A stretch of DNA of 64,000 bases from Nitrospirota bacterium (lineage in GTDB: Bacteria > Nitrospirota > Thermodesulfovibrionia > Thermodesulfovibrionales > JdFR-88): positions 1 to 64,000 of the forward strand of contig JACWAF010000035.1 in NCBI GenBank assembly GCA_014874185.1, in the 5' to 3' direction. Position 1 is the first letter of the stretch. The number at the start of each line of letters is the position of its first letter. This document shows, piece by piece, positions 17,363 to 26,773 of this stretch. Made by a program: the position numbers and the translations under genes. Below the pieces are notes generated by a model, which did not search any database, was not told where the DNA came from, and saw only the letters and a list, made by a program, of their open reading frames with translations.

Positions 17363-17545
17363 GTCGATTCAATCTAACATCAAAGAGCATCCATGTCAAT
17401 CCGGAAAGCAATAAATGATTTCGGGGGAAACGGGCCAAGTAATTGATTCTTAATGGATTTTCCCAAAACGGACCCACTCCCAAAAAAAATGGAAGCCCTT
17501 CATTGGGGAAAGCAAAGAAAAAAATTTCTTTTTTGGTTATCCTAA

Positions 17546-18151
17546 ATGGCCCATATGAGAATAGTGGCCGCAACCCGCAATAAAAAGAAGCTCTCCGAGC
17601 TTGCCCGGCTCCTTGGGGATATAAAGGGTCTGGAGCTGTTGGGCCTGGATTCATTTCCTGATTGCCCGGAGGTGGAAGAGACCGGCGGCACTTTCGAGGA
17701 GAACTCGCTCCTGAAGGCCCGGTCCGCCGCGAAGTGTACGGGATTATGGGCCCTAGCCGATGATTCCGGGCTGGAGGTGGACGCTTTGGGCGGCGCCCCC
17801 GGGATTTTTTCGTCAAGATATGCCGGGCCGGATGCTGATGACAAAAAGAACGTGCAGAAGCTCCTCTCCGCCCTGGAAGGGGTGCCCCCTGAAAGAAGGA
17901 CGGCCCGGTTCAGGGTGGTGGTAACACTTATCTCGCCCGAAGACGAAACTCACCTGTTCGAGGGCAAGGTGGAGGGTTCAATCGGGCATAAGGCGGAAGG
18001 CGGGAGCGGTTTTGGTTACGACCCGGTCTTCTATCCCCGGGGCTTCGACCTCACTTTTGCCCAGATGCCCCCCGCCGAAAAGGACAAAATTAGCCACAGG
18101 GCGGAGGCCCTGGGCCGGCTCAAAGCCCATCTGAGACGAATTCTGGCCTGA
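17546..18151 (+). CDS. rdgB: XTP/dITP diphosphatase
   Basis: 201 residues (198 if the second ATG at 17555, MRIVAATRNKKK, is the true start, which fits the family better). It hydrolyses non-canonical purine NTPs such as dITP and XTP to monophosphate and PPi. Motifs are ATRNKKKLSEL, ETGGTFEENSLLKA, ADDSGLEVDALGGAPG.FSSRYAG, GSGFGYDPVFYP and ISHRAEAL. No clear ribosome site is seen. It precedes the adk-sat region but is separated by a 284-base AT-rich gap. Confidence 0.93.
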   Translation: MAHMRIVAATRNKKKLSELARLLGDIKGLELLGLDSFPDCPEVEETGGTFEENSLLKARSAAKCTGLWALADDSGLEVDALGGAPGIFSSRYAGPDADDKKNVQKLLSALEGVPPERRTARFRVVVTLISPEDETHLFEGKVEGSIGHKAEGGSGFGYDPVFYPRGFDLTFAQMPPAEKDKISHRAEALGRLKAHLRRILA

Positions 18152-18435
18152 AAATGGCCTTTTTTCACCAAACTTCTTGCTGTCAGGACCGTCCGGCAGG
18201 GGTGCGCGGTTTTTTTCAAGTGCCGCCTAAGGGCTTCTATTTATTTCATTTTTCAAGGACCATAGCTAAATTAAACTTGCAATTATAAGAAATATAAAAA
18301 AATTTTATCCTTGGATTTTATAAAACTATTTGAAAATGTATGTATTTCCTATCTAAGATTAAAGCTGTTTTCTCATTAGAGAGAGCTATTTCAACCTGCC
18401 GCGGGGTATAAACGGGCAATATAAGGGGGTTGTAC

Positions 18436-19086
18436 ATGAGAATTGTTCTGTTAGGGGCGCCGGGGGCCGGAAAAGGCACTCAGGCAAAGAAACTTATTGA
18501 AAAATATAAAATTCCTCAGATCTCGACTGGTGATCTGCTGAGGGCCGCGGTAGCCCAGGGCACGCCTCTCGGGAAAGAGGCCAAGAGCTACATGGATAAA
18601 GGCGAGCTGGTCCCGGACAAAGTGGTCCTCGGGATGGTTGAAGAGCGCCTGAAACAGCCGGATTGCCAGAAGGGCTTCATACTGGACGGGTTCCCCCGCA
18701 ACACCGCCCAGGCCGATGCCCTGGACAAGATGCTTGTTTCCATCAACATGCCCCTGGAGCTTGCGCTAAGCATAGACGTGCCCTTCGGGGACCTCATGAA
18801 GAGGCTCACCGGAAGGCGCACCTGCAAGTCCTGCGGGCAGATGTACAACATATACTTTTCCCCCTCCGGGAAGGAGGGCGCCTGCGACAAATGCAGCGGA
18901 GAACTCTATCAGCGCGACGACGACAAGGAAGCCACGATAGAGAAGCGGCTGAAGGTTTACGAGTCCCAGACGGCCCCGCTTATTGACTATTACGGCAAAA
19001 AGGGCATACTTGTGAGGGTTCCCGGCACGGGGAGCATCGACGACATCTTCGGCAAGGTGACCGCCGCGCTGGGCAAGGTGGCATAA
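18436..19086 (+). CDS. adk: adenylate kinase (zinc-lid type)
   Basis: 216 residues from ATG 18436, with AAGGGGG upstream. It catalyses AMP + ATP to 2 ADP in the cytosol. The P-loop is LLGAPGAGKGTQAKK, with STGDLLRAAV, LDGFPRN and a lid domain with four Cys (CKSCGQMY, CDKCSGEL) that bind Zn. It lies 26 bases before sat. APS reductase turnover produces or consumes AMP, so adk next to sat and apr makes metabolic sense. The 250 bases upstream are AT-rich and probably hold the promoter of the adk-sat-apr unit, though I see no convincing -35/-10 pair. Confidence 0.95.
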   Translation: MRIVLLGAPGAGKGTQAKKLIEKYKIPQISTGDLLRAAVAQGTPLGKEAKSYMDKGELVPDKVVLGMVEERLKQPDCQKGFILDGFPRNTAQADALDKMLVSINMPLELALSIDVPFGDLMKRLTGRRTCKSCGQMYNIYFSPSGKEGACDKCSGELYQRDDDKEATIEKRLKVYESQTAPLIDYYGKKGILVRVPGTGSIDDIFGKVTAALGKVA

Positions 19087-19112
19087 GAGAAAATTCATTA
19101 AAGGAGGAATAA

Positions 19113-20321
19113 ATGGCTCTTGTCAATCCGCATGGAAAAGAAAAAAAGCTGAAGCCCCTTCTCCTGCAGGGCGCGGCCCTCGAAGAAGAGAAGAAGCGCG
19201 CCAAAAGCCTGAACCAGGTGAGGATCAGCTCCCGCGAGGCGGGCGACCTTATAATGATGGGCATCGGCGGCTTCACACCCCTCACCGGCTTTCAAACCAA
19301 GGCCGACTGGGAGGGCATCTGCAAGAACTTCACGATGGCCGACGGCACGTTCTGGCCGATCCCGATAACCGTCTCCACCACCAAGGGGCAGGCGGACGGC
19401 CTCAAGATAGGTGAGGAAGTGGCCCTCATCTCCGAGGAATCGGGCGACATCATGGCCACCATGAAGATAACCGAAAAGTACACGATAGACAAGGAATTCG
19501 AGTGCAAGTGCGTATTCGGAACCACCGACACCGAGCACCCCGGCGTGGCGATGGTGATGAAGCAGGCCGACGTGAACCTGGCCGGCCCGGTGAAGGTGCT
19601 CTCAGAGGGCGCATTCCCGTCCGAGTATCCCGGCATCTATCTCCGCCCGTCCGAGACCCGCAGGCTCTTCGACGAGAAGGGCTGGTCCACCGTGGCGGCA
19701 TTCCAGACCAGAAACCCCATGCACCGCTCGCACGAGTACCTGGCCAAGATAGCCATCGAGACCTGCGACGGCGTGTTCATACACATGCTCCTTGGCAAGC
19801 TGAAGCCCGGCGACATACCCTCGGACACCAGACAGAGGGCCATCGACGTGCTGATGGAAAAATACTTCGTGAAGGACACCGTCATGGTGGGCGGCTATCC
19901 GCTGGACATGAGATATGCCGGGCCGAGGGAGGCGCTTCTGCACGCCCTCTTCAGGCAGAACTACGGCTGCAGCCACCTGATCGTGGGCCGCGACCACGCG
20001 GGCGTGGGCGATTACTACGGGCCGTTCGACGCCCAGAAGATATTCGACCAGATACCGGCCGGCGCCCTGGAGACGAAGCCCCTGAAGATAGACTGGACGT
20101 TCTACTGCACGAAGTGCGACGGCATGGCCAGCATGAGGACCTGCCCGCACGGCAAGGAAGACAGGCTGATCCTCTCGGGCACCAAGCTCCGGAAGATGCT
20201 CTCCGAGGGCTCGGAAGTGCCGGACCATTTCTCCAGGCCCGAGGTGCTTGAGATACTCCGCGCTTACTATGCCGGTCTTACTGAAAAGGTTGAGATAAAG
20301 ACTCATAAGTATTCGGGGTAA
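19113..20321 (+). CDS. sat: sulfate adenylyltransferase (ATP sulfurylase, dissimilatory type)
   Basis: 402 residues. It interconverts ATP + sulfate with APS + PPi. Motifs are [20 protein letters not shown] (active-site Q-x-R-N and H-x-x-H), [13 protein letters not shown], and a C-terminal [15 protein letters not shown] Zn-type segment, all of the homo-oligomeric enzyme used in dissimilatory sulfur metabolism. An AAAGGAGG site precedes ATG 19113. Directly upstream is adk and downstream are aprBA. Direction (reduction or sulfite oxidation to sulfate) cannot be told from this gene alone. Confidence 0.96.
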   Translation: MALVNPHGKEKKLKPLLLQGAALEEEKKRAKSLNQVRISSREAGDLIMMGIGGFTPLTGFQTKADWEGICKNFTMADGTFWPIPITVSTTKGQADGLKIGEEVALISEESGDIMATMKITEKYTIDKEFECKCVFGTTDTEHPGVAMVMKQADVNLAGPVKVLSEGAFPSEYPGIYLRPSETRRLFDEKGWSTVAAFQTRNPMHRSHEYLAKIAIETCDGVFIHMLLGKLKPGDIPSDTRQRAIDVLMEKYFVKDTVMVGGYPLDMRYAGPREALLHALFRQNYGCSHLIVGRDHAGVGDYYGPFDAQKIFDQIPAGALETKPLKIDWTFYCTKCDGMASMRTCPHGKEDRLILSGTKLRKMLSEGSEVPDHFSRPEVLEILRAYYAGLTEKVEIKTHKYSG

Positions 20322-20419
20322 AAGGAAAGGGGGTGACCCGCAGCTTTTCCGGCTGTAAAAGATTTTTGATTAAAGCGCCTGCCGTGGGCGGGCAAAATTG
20401 AAAAGGAGGTCACAGCAAG

Positions 20420-20860
20420 ATGCCGAGTTTTGTGATAACTGAAAAGTGCGATGGCTGCAAGGCCCAGGACAAGACGGCCTGCCAGTACATCTGCCCCAAC
20501 GACCTCATGACCCTTAACAGGGACCTGATGAAGGCTTACAATCAGGAACCCGACCAGTGCTGGGAGTGCTACAACTGCGTGAAGATTTGCCCCCAGCAGG
20601 CCATCGAAGTCAGGGGTTATGCGGATTTCGTGCCGCTTGGCGGAAGCGTTATCCCGATGAGGGGTTCCGATTCCATAATGTGGACCGTGAAGTTCCGCAA
20701 CGGGAAACTGAAGAGGTTCAAGTTCCCCATCAGGACGACCGCGGAGGGCTCGGTTGACCCGTACAAGGGCCTGCCCGAGGCAAATCTCGATAACCTGAAG
20801 AAGCCCGGTTACTTTACCCACCAGGGCGCGGGCAAGGCTCTGCCCTCTATAAAGAAGTAG
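20420..20860 (+). CDS. aprB: adenylylsulfate (APS) reductase, beta subunit
   Basis: 146 residues, the electron-transfer subunit. Two [4Fe-4S] clusters are shown by CDGCKAQDKTACQYICPND and CWECYNCVKICPQQAIEV. A C-terminal arm wraps the alpha subunit. AAAAGGAGG precedes ATG 20420. A 98-base gap to sat holds a weak hairpin (GCCTGCCGTGGGCGGGC). It is followed 19 bases later by aprA. Confidence 0.96.
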   Translation: MPSFVITEKCDGCKAQDKTACQYICPNDLMTLNRDLMKAYNQEPDQCWECYNCVKICPQQAIEVRGYADFVPLGGSVIPMRGSDSIMWTVKFRNGKLKRFKFPIRTTAEGSVDPYKGLPEANLDNLKKPGYFTHQGAGKALPSIKK

Positions 20861-20879
20861 GAAAGGAGGCCTAATAACA

Positions 20880-22835
20880 ATGGAAAAAGAAACCTGCACG
20901 TTTTCATATTGCAAGAGGCCCGAGGTCGTAACGATCGAGAGCGACATCCTGATCGTGGGCGGCGGCATGAGCGCCTGCGGCGCGGCTTTCGAGGCCGTCA
21001 GATGGGCACAGGCCACCGAGAAGGCCGGCAAGAAGATAAAGATAACCCTCGTTGACAAGGCGGCAATGGACCGCTCCGGCGCCGTCGCGATGGGCCTTTC
21101 GGCCATCAACACCTACATGGGCGAGAACGACCCGGCCGACTACGTCCGCTACGTCCGCGGCGACCTGATGGGCATCATCAGGGAAGACATCGTATATGAC
21201 CTCGGAAGGCACGTGGACGACTCCGTCCAGCTCTTCGAGGAGTGGGGCCTGCCGGTCTGGAAGAAAGACGAGGCCGGCCATACCCTGGACGGCGCGGCTG
21301 GCGGCGCGAAGCTTAAGGACGGCGGCAAGCCCGTGCGCTCCGGCAAATGGCAGATAATGATAAACGGCGAGTCCTACAAGGTCATCGTGGCCGAGGCCGC
21401 GAAGAAGGCCCTCGGGCTCGAGAACATCTATGAAAGGGTGTTCATAACCAAGTTCCTCCTCGACGAGAAGGAAGACAACAGGATCGCAGGCGCCATCGGT
21501 TTCAGCGTCCGCGAGAACAAGGTCTACCTCTTCAAGGCCAACGCCATCCTCTCCGGCTGCGGCGGAGCGGTCAACGTCTTCAGGCCGCGTTCCACCGCCG
21601 AGGGCCAGGGCCGCGCGTGGTATCCGGTATGGAACTCCGGCAGCGGCTACGCCACAGGCGCGATGGTCGGCGCAGAGATGACCATGATGGAGAACAGGTT
21701 CGTCCCGGCCAGGTTCAAGGACGGCTACGGCCCGGTCGGCGCATGGTTCCTCTTCTTCAAGGCCAAGGCCACCAACGCCATGGGCGAAGACTACTGCGCG
21801 GGCGAGAACTTCGAGGAGACCAAGAAGCTCTACAGCCCCTATGCCGAGAAGCTTGGCACCTGCATCCGCAACCACATGATGATGATGGACATGAAGAAGG
21901 GCAAAGGCCCCATCCTCATGAACACCGACAAGGCCATGGCAGAGCTTGCCAAGACCATGGACGCCAAGCAGATAAAGCACCTCGAGGCCGAGGCATGGGA
22001 AGACTTCCTTGACATGTGCATCGGCCAGGCGGGCGTCTGGGCCGGTATGGACATCGAGCCCGACAAGGCCCCGTCCGAGATCATGCCCACAGAGCCCTAC
22101 CTCCTGGGCTCCCACGCCGGCTGCGCGGGCTTCTGGGTAAGCGGCCCTGACGACCTGGGCGCTCCGGCCGACTGGAGCTGGGGTTACAACAGGATGAGCA
22201 CCGTGAAAGGCCTCTTTATGATGGGCGACATCTGCGGCGCCTCCGGCCACAAGTTCTCCTCCGGCTCCCACGCCGAGGGCAGGATAGCGGCCAAGGGCGC
22301 GCTGGCTTTCGTCCTGGACAACAAGGACTTCAAGCCGACTATCTCCAAGCCGGCCGACGAGATAACCGCGGAGATCTACCTGCCGTTCGAGCTGTACGAG
22401 AAATACAAGAACCACTCGACCGCGCCGGAAGTGAACCCCAATTACATAAAACCCAGAATGCTGCAGGCCAGGCTCCAGAAGATCGCCGACGAGTACTTCG
22501 GCGGCGTGTCCACCTGGTACATGACCTCCGCCACCCTGCTGGCCGAAGGTCTGAAGCAGCTTGCCATGCTGAAAGAGGACGCCGCGAAGACTGCCGCCAA
22601 GGACCTCCACGAGCTTCTCAGGGCATGGGAGAATTATCACAGGATCTGGGCCTTGGAGGCCCACGCCAGGCATATCCAGTTCCGCGAGGAGTCCAGGTAT
22701 CCCGGCTACTACTACAGGGGCGACTTCCTGCCGATAGACGACAAGAACTGGAAGTGTTTCGTGAATTCCAGGTTCGACCCGAAGACCGGCGACTGGAAGT
22801 GCTTCAAGAAGGATTACGTCCAGCTCGTTGACTAA
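20880..22835 (+). CDS. aprA: adenylylsulfate (APS) reductase, alpha subunit
   Basis: 651 residues, full length. It carries FAD and interconverts APS with sulfite + AMP. FAD motifs are DILIVGGGMSACGAAFEAV at residue 20 and the second half MGDICGASGHKFSSGSHAEGR. The active-site region includes RSGAVAMGLSAINTYMGE. The gene pairs with aprB in the cytoplasm, and its electrons pass to or from the Qmo complex encoded next. A strong terminator follows, so aprA may end the first transcript. Confidence 0.97.
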   Translation: MEKETCTFSYCKRPEVVTIESDILIVGGGMSACGAAFEAVRWAQATEKAGKKIKITLVDKAAMDRSGAVAMGLSAINTYMGENDPADYVRYVRGDLMGIIREDIVYDLGRHVDDSVQLFEEWGLPVWKKDEAGHTLDGAAGGAKLKDGGKPVRSGKWQIMINGESYKVIVAEAAKKALGLENIYERVFITKFLLDEKEDNRIAGAIGFSVRENKVYLFKANAILSGCGGAVNVFRPRSTAEGQGRAWYPVWNSGSGYATGAMVGAEMTMMENRFVPARFKDGYGPVGAWFLFFKAKATNAMGEDYCAGENFEETKKLYSPYAEKLGTCIRNHMMMMDMKKGKGPILMNTDKAMAELAKTMDAKQIKHLEAEAWEDFLDMCIGQAGVWAGMDIEPDKAPSEIMPTEPYLLGSHAGCAGFWVSGPDDLGAPADWSWGYNRMSTVKGLFMMGDICGASGHKFSSGSHAEGRIAAKGALAFVLDNKDFKPTISKPADEITAEIYLPFELYEKYKNHSTAPEVNPNYIKPRMLQARLQKIADEYFGGVSTWYMTSATLLAEGLKQLAMLKEDAAKTAAKDLHELLRAWENYHRIWALEAHARHIQFREESRYPGYYYRGDFLPIDDKNWKCFVNSRFDPKTGDWKCFKKDYVQLVD

Positions 22836-22873
22836 TTAGCCTTCGAGACGGACTGTACAAGCTGTAGACATGC

Positions 22874-22903
22874 GGGGGGCGTGCTGAACGCCCCCCTTTT
22901 TTT
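22874..22903 (+). terminator. intrinsic terminator after aprA
   Basis: GGGGGGCG (22874-22881), a 7-base loop and CGCCCCCC (22889-22896) are followed by seven T. This is a classic Rho-independent terminator. Confidence 0.85.
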
Positions 22904-22935
22904 GAGCGAGTGGGGTTAGTATAAAAAATAAAGAA

Positions 22936-23056
22936 CTACCTTTCTTTTTTGCAAAAAAGAAAGGTAGCCAAAGAAAAAACTCTTAGATTTTTCCGCTCCG
23001 TTTGGAGCGGAAAAATACAAAAGTTCTTTTTGGCTCTTTTTTCTTACAAGAAAAAG
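22936..23056. repeat. block of three hairpins in the aprA-qmoA gap
   Basis: CTACCTTTCTTTTTT-GC-AAAAAAGAAAGGTAG (15-bp perfect stem, 22936-22967), ATTTTTCCGCTCC-GTTT-GGAGCGGAAAAAT (13-bp perfect stem, 22987-23016) and TTTTTCTTACAAGAAAAA (near 23038-23055) follow in a row. The last shares TTCTTACAAGAA with the repeats near 8560, 54075 and 58040. The remaining bases up to 23270 show no gene. The block separates apr from qmo. Confidence 0.65.
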
Positions 23057-23270
23057 CAGCGCATTTTTTGCAGTTTAAAGGGCGGAGCCCCTTATAAAAT
23101 TGCTTATTAGCTCTAGTTATAAACTTTATAAGGTTATAAGAGAAAGAAATTTCCTTTCGGACACTGATTTGGGTTATTATTCTCATTGATTTCGCGCCGC
23201 CCCTTTTGAAGAGGGGGGTTTAAATAGATTGGGAAATCCTGATTTCAAGCCTTTTAAAGGAGGCATTTAA

Positions 23271-24530
23271 ATGGCTGAGGAAAGCATCTTGGTAATAGGC
23301 GGCGGCATCAGCGGCCTGACCGTGGCCCTGGAAGCGGCCGAGGCCGGGCACGATGTTACCATTGTGGAGCGAAACCCATACCTGGGCGGGCGGGTGGCCC
23401 AGTTGAACAAGTATTTCCCCAAGCTCTGTCCTCCTCTCTGCGGACTGGAGATAAACTACCGCAGGGTGAAGGAGAACGGCCGGGCGAAGTTCTACACCAT
23501 GAGCGAGGTCGAGAAGGTGTCCGCGAAGGACGGCGGCTTCGACGTGGGCATAAAGGTGAACCCCCGGTATATAAATGACAAGTGCGTTGCCTGCGACGCC
23601 TGCGCGCAGGCATGTCCCGCCGAGAGGTCAGACGACTTCAACTTCGGGATGTCGAAGACGAAGGCGGCCTATCTGCCGTTTGAGCAGGCATTCCCGCAGA
23701 GGTATGTGATAGACGGGAAGGCCTGCAAGGGCGACTGCGGCAAGGCCTGCGAGGCGGCCTGCAAGTACGGCGCGGTGGATTTGGCGATGAAGCCGGAGAC
23801 GGTGAACGTGAAGGCCGCGGCGATAGTGGTTGCCACCGGCTGGAACCCTTATGAGATAGCCAAAGCGGACAACCTGGGGTTCGGCAAGGTAAAGAACGTT
23901 ATAAACAACGTGATGATGGAGAGGATTGCTGCCCCGAACGGCCCCACGGAGGGCAGGATACTCCGCCCCTCGGACGGCAAGGAGGCCAGGAAGGTGGCCT
24001 TCGTGCAGTGCGCGGGCTCCAGGGACGAGAACCATCTCCCCTACTGCTCGTACATATGCTGCATGGCCAGCCTGAAGCAGGTCACTTACTTGAAAGAGCA
24101 GTATCCGGACTCGACTGCCACTGTTTTCTATATAGATATCCGCACCCCGGGCAGATATGAGAAGTTCTACTGGAAGGTGCGCGACATGGAAGGCGTGACG
24201 CTCACCAAGGGCAAGGTGGCGAAGGTGGAGCAGGCCGCGGGCGACGACGTTACGGTCACACTGGAAGACGTGCTCAGCGGCAAGAAGGTGCAGGAGACCT
24301 TCGACATGGTAGTGCTGGCCAGCGGGATGGAGAGCGCACTCCGGGAGAAACCCCTGCAGCTTGGAATAAAGTACACGGGCGAGGGGCTTATAATACCAGG
24401 CTCCCTTGTGCCGGGCATATATGCCGTAGGCTCCGCGAAGAGCCCCGTCGATGTCACGAAGAGCGTGCAGGAGGCGACGGGGGCCGCCTTGAAGGCGATA
24501 TACAGCCTCGCGGCAGGAGGTAGGAGATAA
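23271..24530 (+). CDS. qmoA: quinone-interacting oxidoreductase subunit QmoA (HdrA-like)
   Basis: 419 residues, a soluble flavoprotein. The FAD motif is ILVIGGGISGLTVALEAAEA. A Cys region PKLCPPLCGLEINYRR and ferredoxin-like Cys (CVACDACAQACPAE) follow, with the QmoA/HdrA pattern QCAGSRDENHLPYCSYICC. It passes electrons between APS reductase and QmoB/C. AAAGGAGG precedes ATG 23271. Its stop shares a base with the qmoB start (TAATG). Confidence 0.93.
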   Translation: MAEESILVIGGGISGLTVALEAAEAGHDVTIVERNPYLGGRVAQLNKYFPKLCPPLCGLEINYRRVKENGRAKFYTMSEVEKVSAKDGGFDVGIKVNPRYINDKCVACDACAQACPAERSDDFNFGMSKTKAAYLPFEQAFPQRYVIDGKACKGDCGKACEAACKYGAVDLAMKPETVNVKAAAIVVATGWNPYEIAKADNLGFGKVKNVINNVMMERIAAPNGPTEGRILRPSDGKEARKVAFVQCAGSRDENHLPYCSYICCMASLKQVTYLKEQYPDSTATVFYIDIRTPGRYEKFYWKVRDMEGVTLTKGKVAKVEQAAGDDVTVTLEDVLSGKKVQETFDMVVLASGMESALREKPLQLGIKYTGEGLIIPGSLVPGIYAVGSAKSPVDVTKSVQEATGAALKAIYSLAAGGRR

Positions 24531-26758
24531 TGGAAAAGAAATACGCGGTATACGTGTGCAAGGGCTGCGGGATCGCGGAATCAGTCGATGCCGACAAGGT
24601 CATAGCGGCCGCTTCCAGCCATACGAAAGTCCCTAAAGACAAGTTCAAGAGCCACGACATCCTCTGCGGCCCCGAGGGCGTGGCTATGATAAAGGCCGAT
24701 ATGGCGGGCGAGGGCGTGAACGCCATAACTATCGCCGCCTGCTCCTGGAGGACCAAGAGCGACGAATTCAATTTCCCGGGATGCGTGGTGAGCAGGGCCA
24801 ACATCAGGGAGCTTGTGGCCTGGAGCCAGCCCCCGCAGACGGAAGAGACCCAGGCCCTTGCGGCGGACTATTTGATAATGGGCATAGTGCGCACGCAGAA
24901 GGCCGAGCTGCCCGAGCCGGGAATCCTTCCGGACCTGAACGACACCATAATGGTAATAGGCGGCGGGGTGACCGGGCTCACGGCCGCGCTTGAGGCCGCG
25001 AAGGCGGGCTACGATGTTGCCCTGGTTGAGAAAGAGGCCGAGCTTGGCGGCTGGGCCGCGAAGCTATACAAGGAGGCCCCCGGCCAGTACCCTTATGAAA
25101 AGCTGAACGAGCCCACCGTCTTCGCCAAGATAAAAGAGGCCGAGGCGAACCCGAAGATAAAGATATTTAAATCCACCAGCGTGGAAAAGACTGACGGCCA
25201 GCCGGGCCTTTACGATGTGACCCTTGCCTCAAACGGCAATACCGAGCAGATAAAGGCCGGCTCGATAGTGCTTGCCGCGGGCTGGAAGCCTTATGACGCG
25301 ACGAAGCTCTCCCATCTGGGTTACGGGCTGGCGAACGTGGTCACTAATGTTGAGTTCGAGGAGATAGCCAAAAAGGGCAAGATAACCAGGGCTGACGGGA
25401 AGCCCGCCAGGAAGGTGGCCTTCATACAGTGCGCGGGCTCCAGGGACGCGGAGCACCTGCCCTACTGCTCGCATTTCTGCTGCTCCACAAGCCTGAAGCA
25501 GGCCAGGTATGTGCGCGAGGCCAACGGCGATGCCATGGCCATGATCTTCTACAAGGACATCCGCACGCCCGGCCAGACGGAGCTTTTCTACAAGAACATG
25601 CAGAACGACCCCGGCGTAATGCTCACCAAGGCCGAGGTGAAGGGAGTTGCCGAAGAGGGCGGAAAGCTCTTCGTGCACGCAACGGACACCCTGCTTGGGA
25701 GCGCCATAAAGGTGGAGGCCGATATGGTGGTCCTCGCCACCGGAATCGTCCCGGCCACCGCCCCGTTCCAGACCTGGTGGGACGGTATGACAGAGGCCGG
25801 AAAGAAGGGCGACGCCGAGCGGAACAAATTCACCGAGGAAAACCCCAGGCCCGACGGCATCCTGAACCTGGGCTACAAGCAGGGGCCGGAGGTGCCCTCG
25901 CTGGAGGGCGGCTTCGGGTTTGTGGACTCGAACTTCCTCTGTTTCCAGTACGAGACCAGGAGGACTGGCATCTACGCCGCGGGCTGCGTGCGTCAGCCGA
26001 TGACTATCAACGAGGCCGCCGAAGACGCGACCGGCGCGGCCATGAAGGCCATCCAGGTGCTGGACCATATCGCCAAGGGCCAGGCCGTTCACCCAAGGGC
26101 GTGGGACCTCACATATCCAGACCCCATGATGACCCGCTGCACATCCTGCAAGCGCTGCACGGAGGAATGCCCGTTTGGCGCCATAGACGAGGACGCGAAG
26201 GGCACACCGTTCTACAAGATAAACCGCTGCCGCCGCTGCGGCACGTGCATGGGGGCCTGCCCCGAGAGGATAGTCAGCTTCAAGGACTACAACGTGGACA
26301 TGATAGGCTCCATGATAAAGTCGATGGAAGTGCCCGAAGAGGGCCTGAGGGTAATCTGCCTGGCCTGCGAGAACGACGCCTACCCGGCGCTGGACACCGT
26401 GGGGGTGCGGAAGAAGCTTAAGCTGAACCCGGCGGTGAGGTTCATCCCGGTGAGGTGCCTGGGCTCCACGAACCTGGTGTGGGTGGCCGACGCGTTCTCC
26501 CGTGGTGTGGACGGCCTGCTGCTGCTGGGCTGCAAATTCGGCGAGGACTACCAGTGCCACTTCATAAAGGGCAGCGAGCTTGCCAGCTACCGTTTCAGCA
26601 AGGTTCAGGAGACCCTGGACAGGCTGCAACTCGAGGCCGAGCGCTGCCAGATGATGCAGGTGGGGATAGATGATTACTCTAAGCTGCCCGACATAATCGA
26701 GGCCTTCGTCAAGAAGATAGAGGACGATTTGGGCCCGAACCCGTTCAAGGGCTTCTAA
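24530..26758 (+). CDS. qmoB: quinone-interacting oxidoreductase subunit QmoB (HdrA/MvhD-like fusion)
   Basis: 742 residues. A region 1-130 with an atypical HdrA-like start (CKGCGIAES, ACSWRTKSDEFNFPGC) is followed by an FAD domain (IMVIGGGVTGLTAALEAAKA). The HdrA signature QCAGSRDAEHLPYCSHFCCSTSLKQ comes next, then two [4Fe-4S] motifs (CTSCKRCTEECPFGAID, CRRCGTCMGACPERI) and a C-terminal MvhD-like domain (CLACENDAYP, RCLGSTNLVWV, GCKFGEDYQCHF). This is the standard QmoB layout. It may take part in electron confurcation or bifurcation, which is still debated for this complex. Confidence 0.94.
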   Translation: MEKKYAVYVCKGCGIAESVDADKVIAAASSHTKVPKDKFKSHDILCGPEGVAMIKADMAGEGVNAITIAACSWRTKSDEFNFPGCVVSRANIRELVAWSQPPQTEETQALAADYLIMGIVRTQKAELPEPGILPDLNDTIMVIGGGVTGLTAALEAAKAGYDVALVEKEAELGGWAAKLYKEAPGQYPYEKLNEPTVFAKIKEAEANPKIKIFKSTSVEKTDGQPGLYDVTLASNGNTEQIKAGSIVLAAGWKPYDATKLSHLGYGLANVVTNVEFEEIAKKGKITRADGKPARKVAFIQCAGSRDAEHLPYCSHFCCSTSLKQARYVREANGDAMAMIFYKDIRTPGQTELFYKNMQNDPGVMLTKAEVKGVAEEGGKLFVHATDTLLGSAIKVEADMVVLATGIVPATAPFQTWWDGMTEAGKKGDAERNKFTEENPRPDGILNLGYKQGPEVPSLEGGFGFVDSNFLCFQYETRRTGIYAAGCVRQPMTINEAAEDATGAAMKAIQVLDHIAKGQAVHPRAWDLTYPDPMMTRCTSCKRCTEECPFGAIDEDAKGTPFYKINRCRRCGTCMGACPERIVSFKDYNVDMIGSMIKSMEVPEEGLRVICLACENDAYPALDTVGVRKKLKLNPAVRFIPVRCLGSTNLVWVADAFSRGVDGLLLLGCKFGEDYQCHFIKGSELASYRFSKVQETLDRLQLEAERCQMMQVGIDDYSKLPDIIEAFVKKIEDDLGPNPFKGF

Positions 26759-26773
26759 GGAGGAGGAAGATAA

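Noticed and set aside
17235-17816. 193-residue minus-strand frame between coaX and rdgB
   Set aside because: It overlaps both genes and has no recognised pattern; the gap itself looks non-coding.
18152-18435. Promoter boxes upstream of adk
   Set aside because: The region is AT-rich and must hold a promoter, but TTGCAA at 18277 has no matching -10 at a normal distance, so I do not assign one.
20904-22673. 589-residue open frame on the minus strand
   Set aside because: It lies wholly antisense to aprA. Its amino acid mix (His/Val/Gly/Leu-rich, no motifs) is a by-product of GC-rich codon use.
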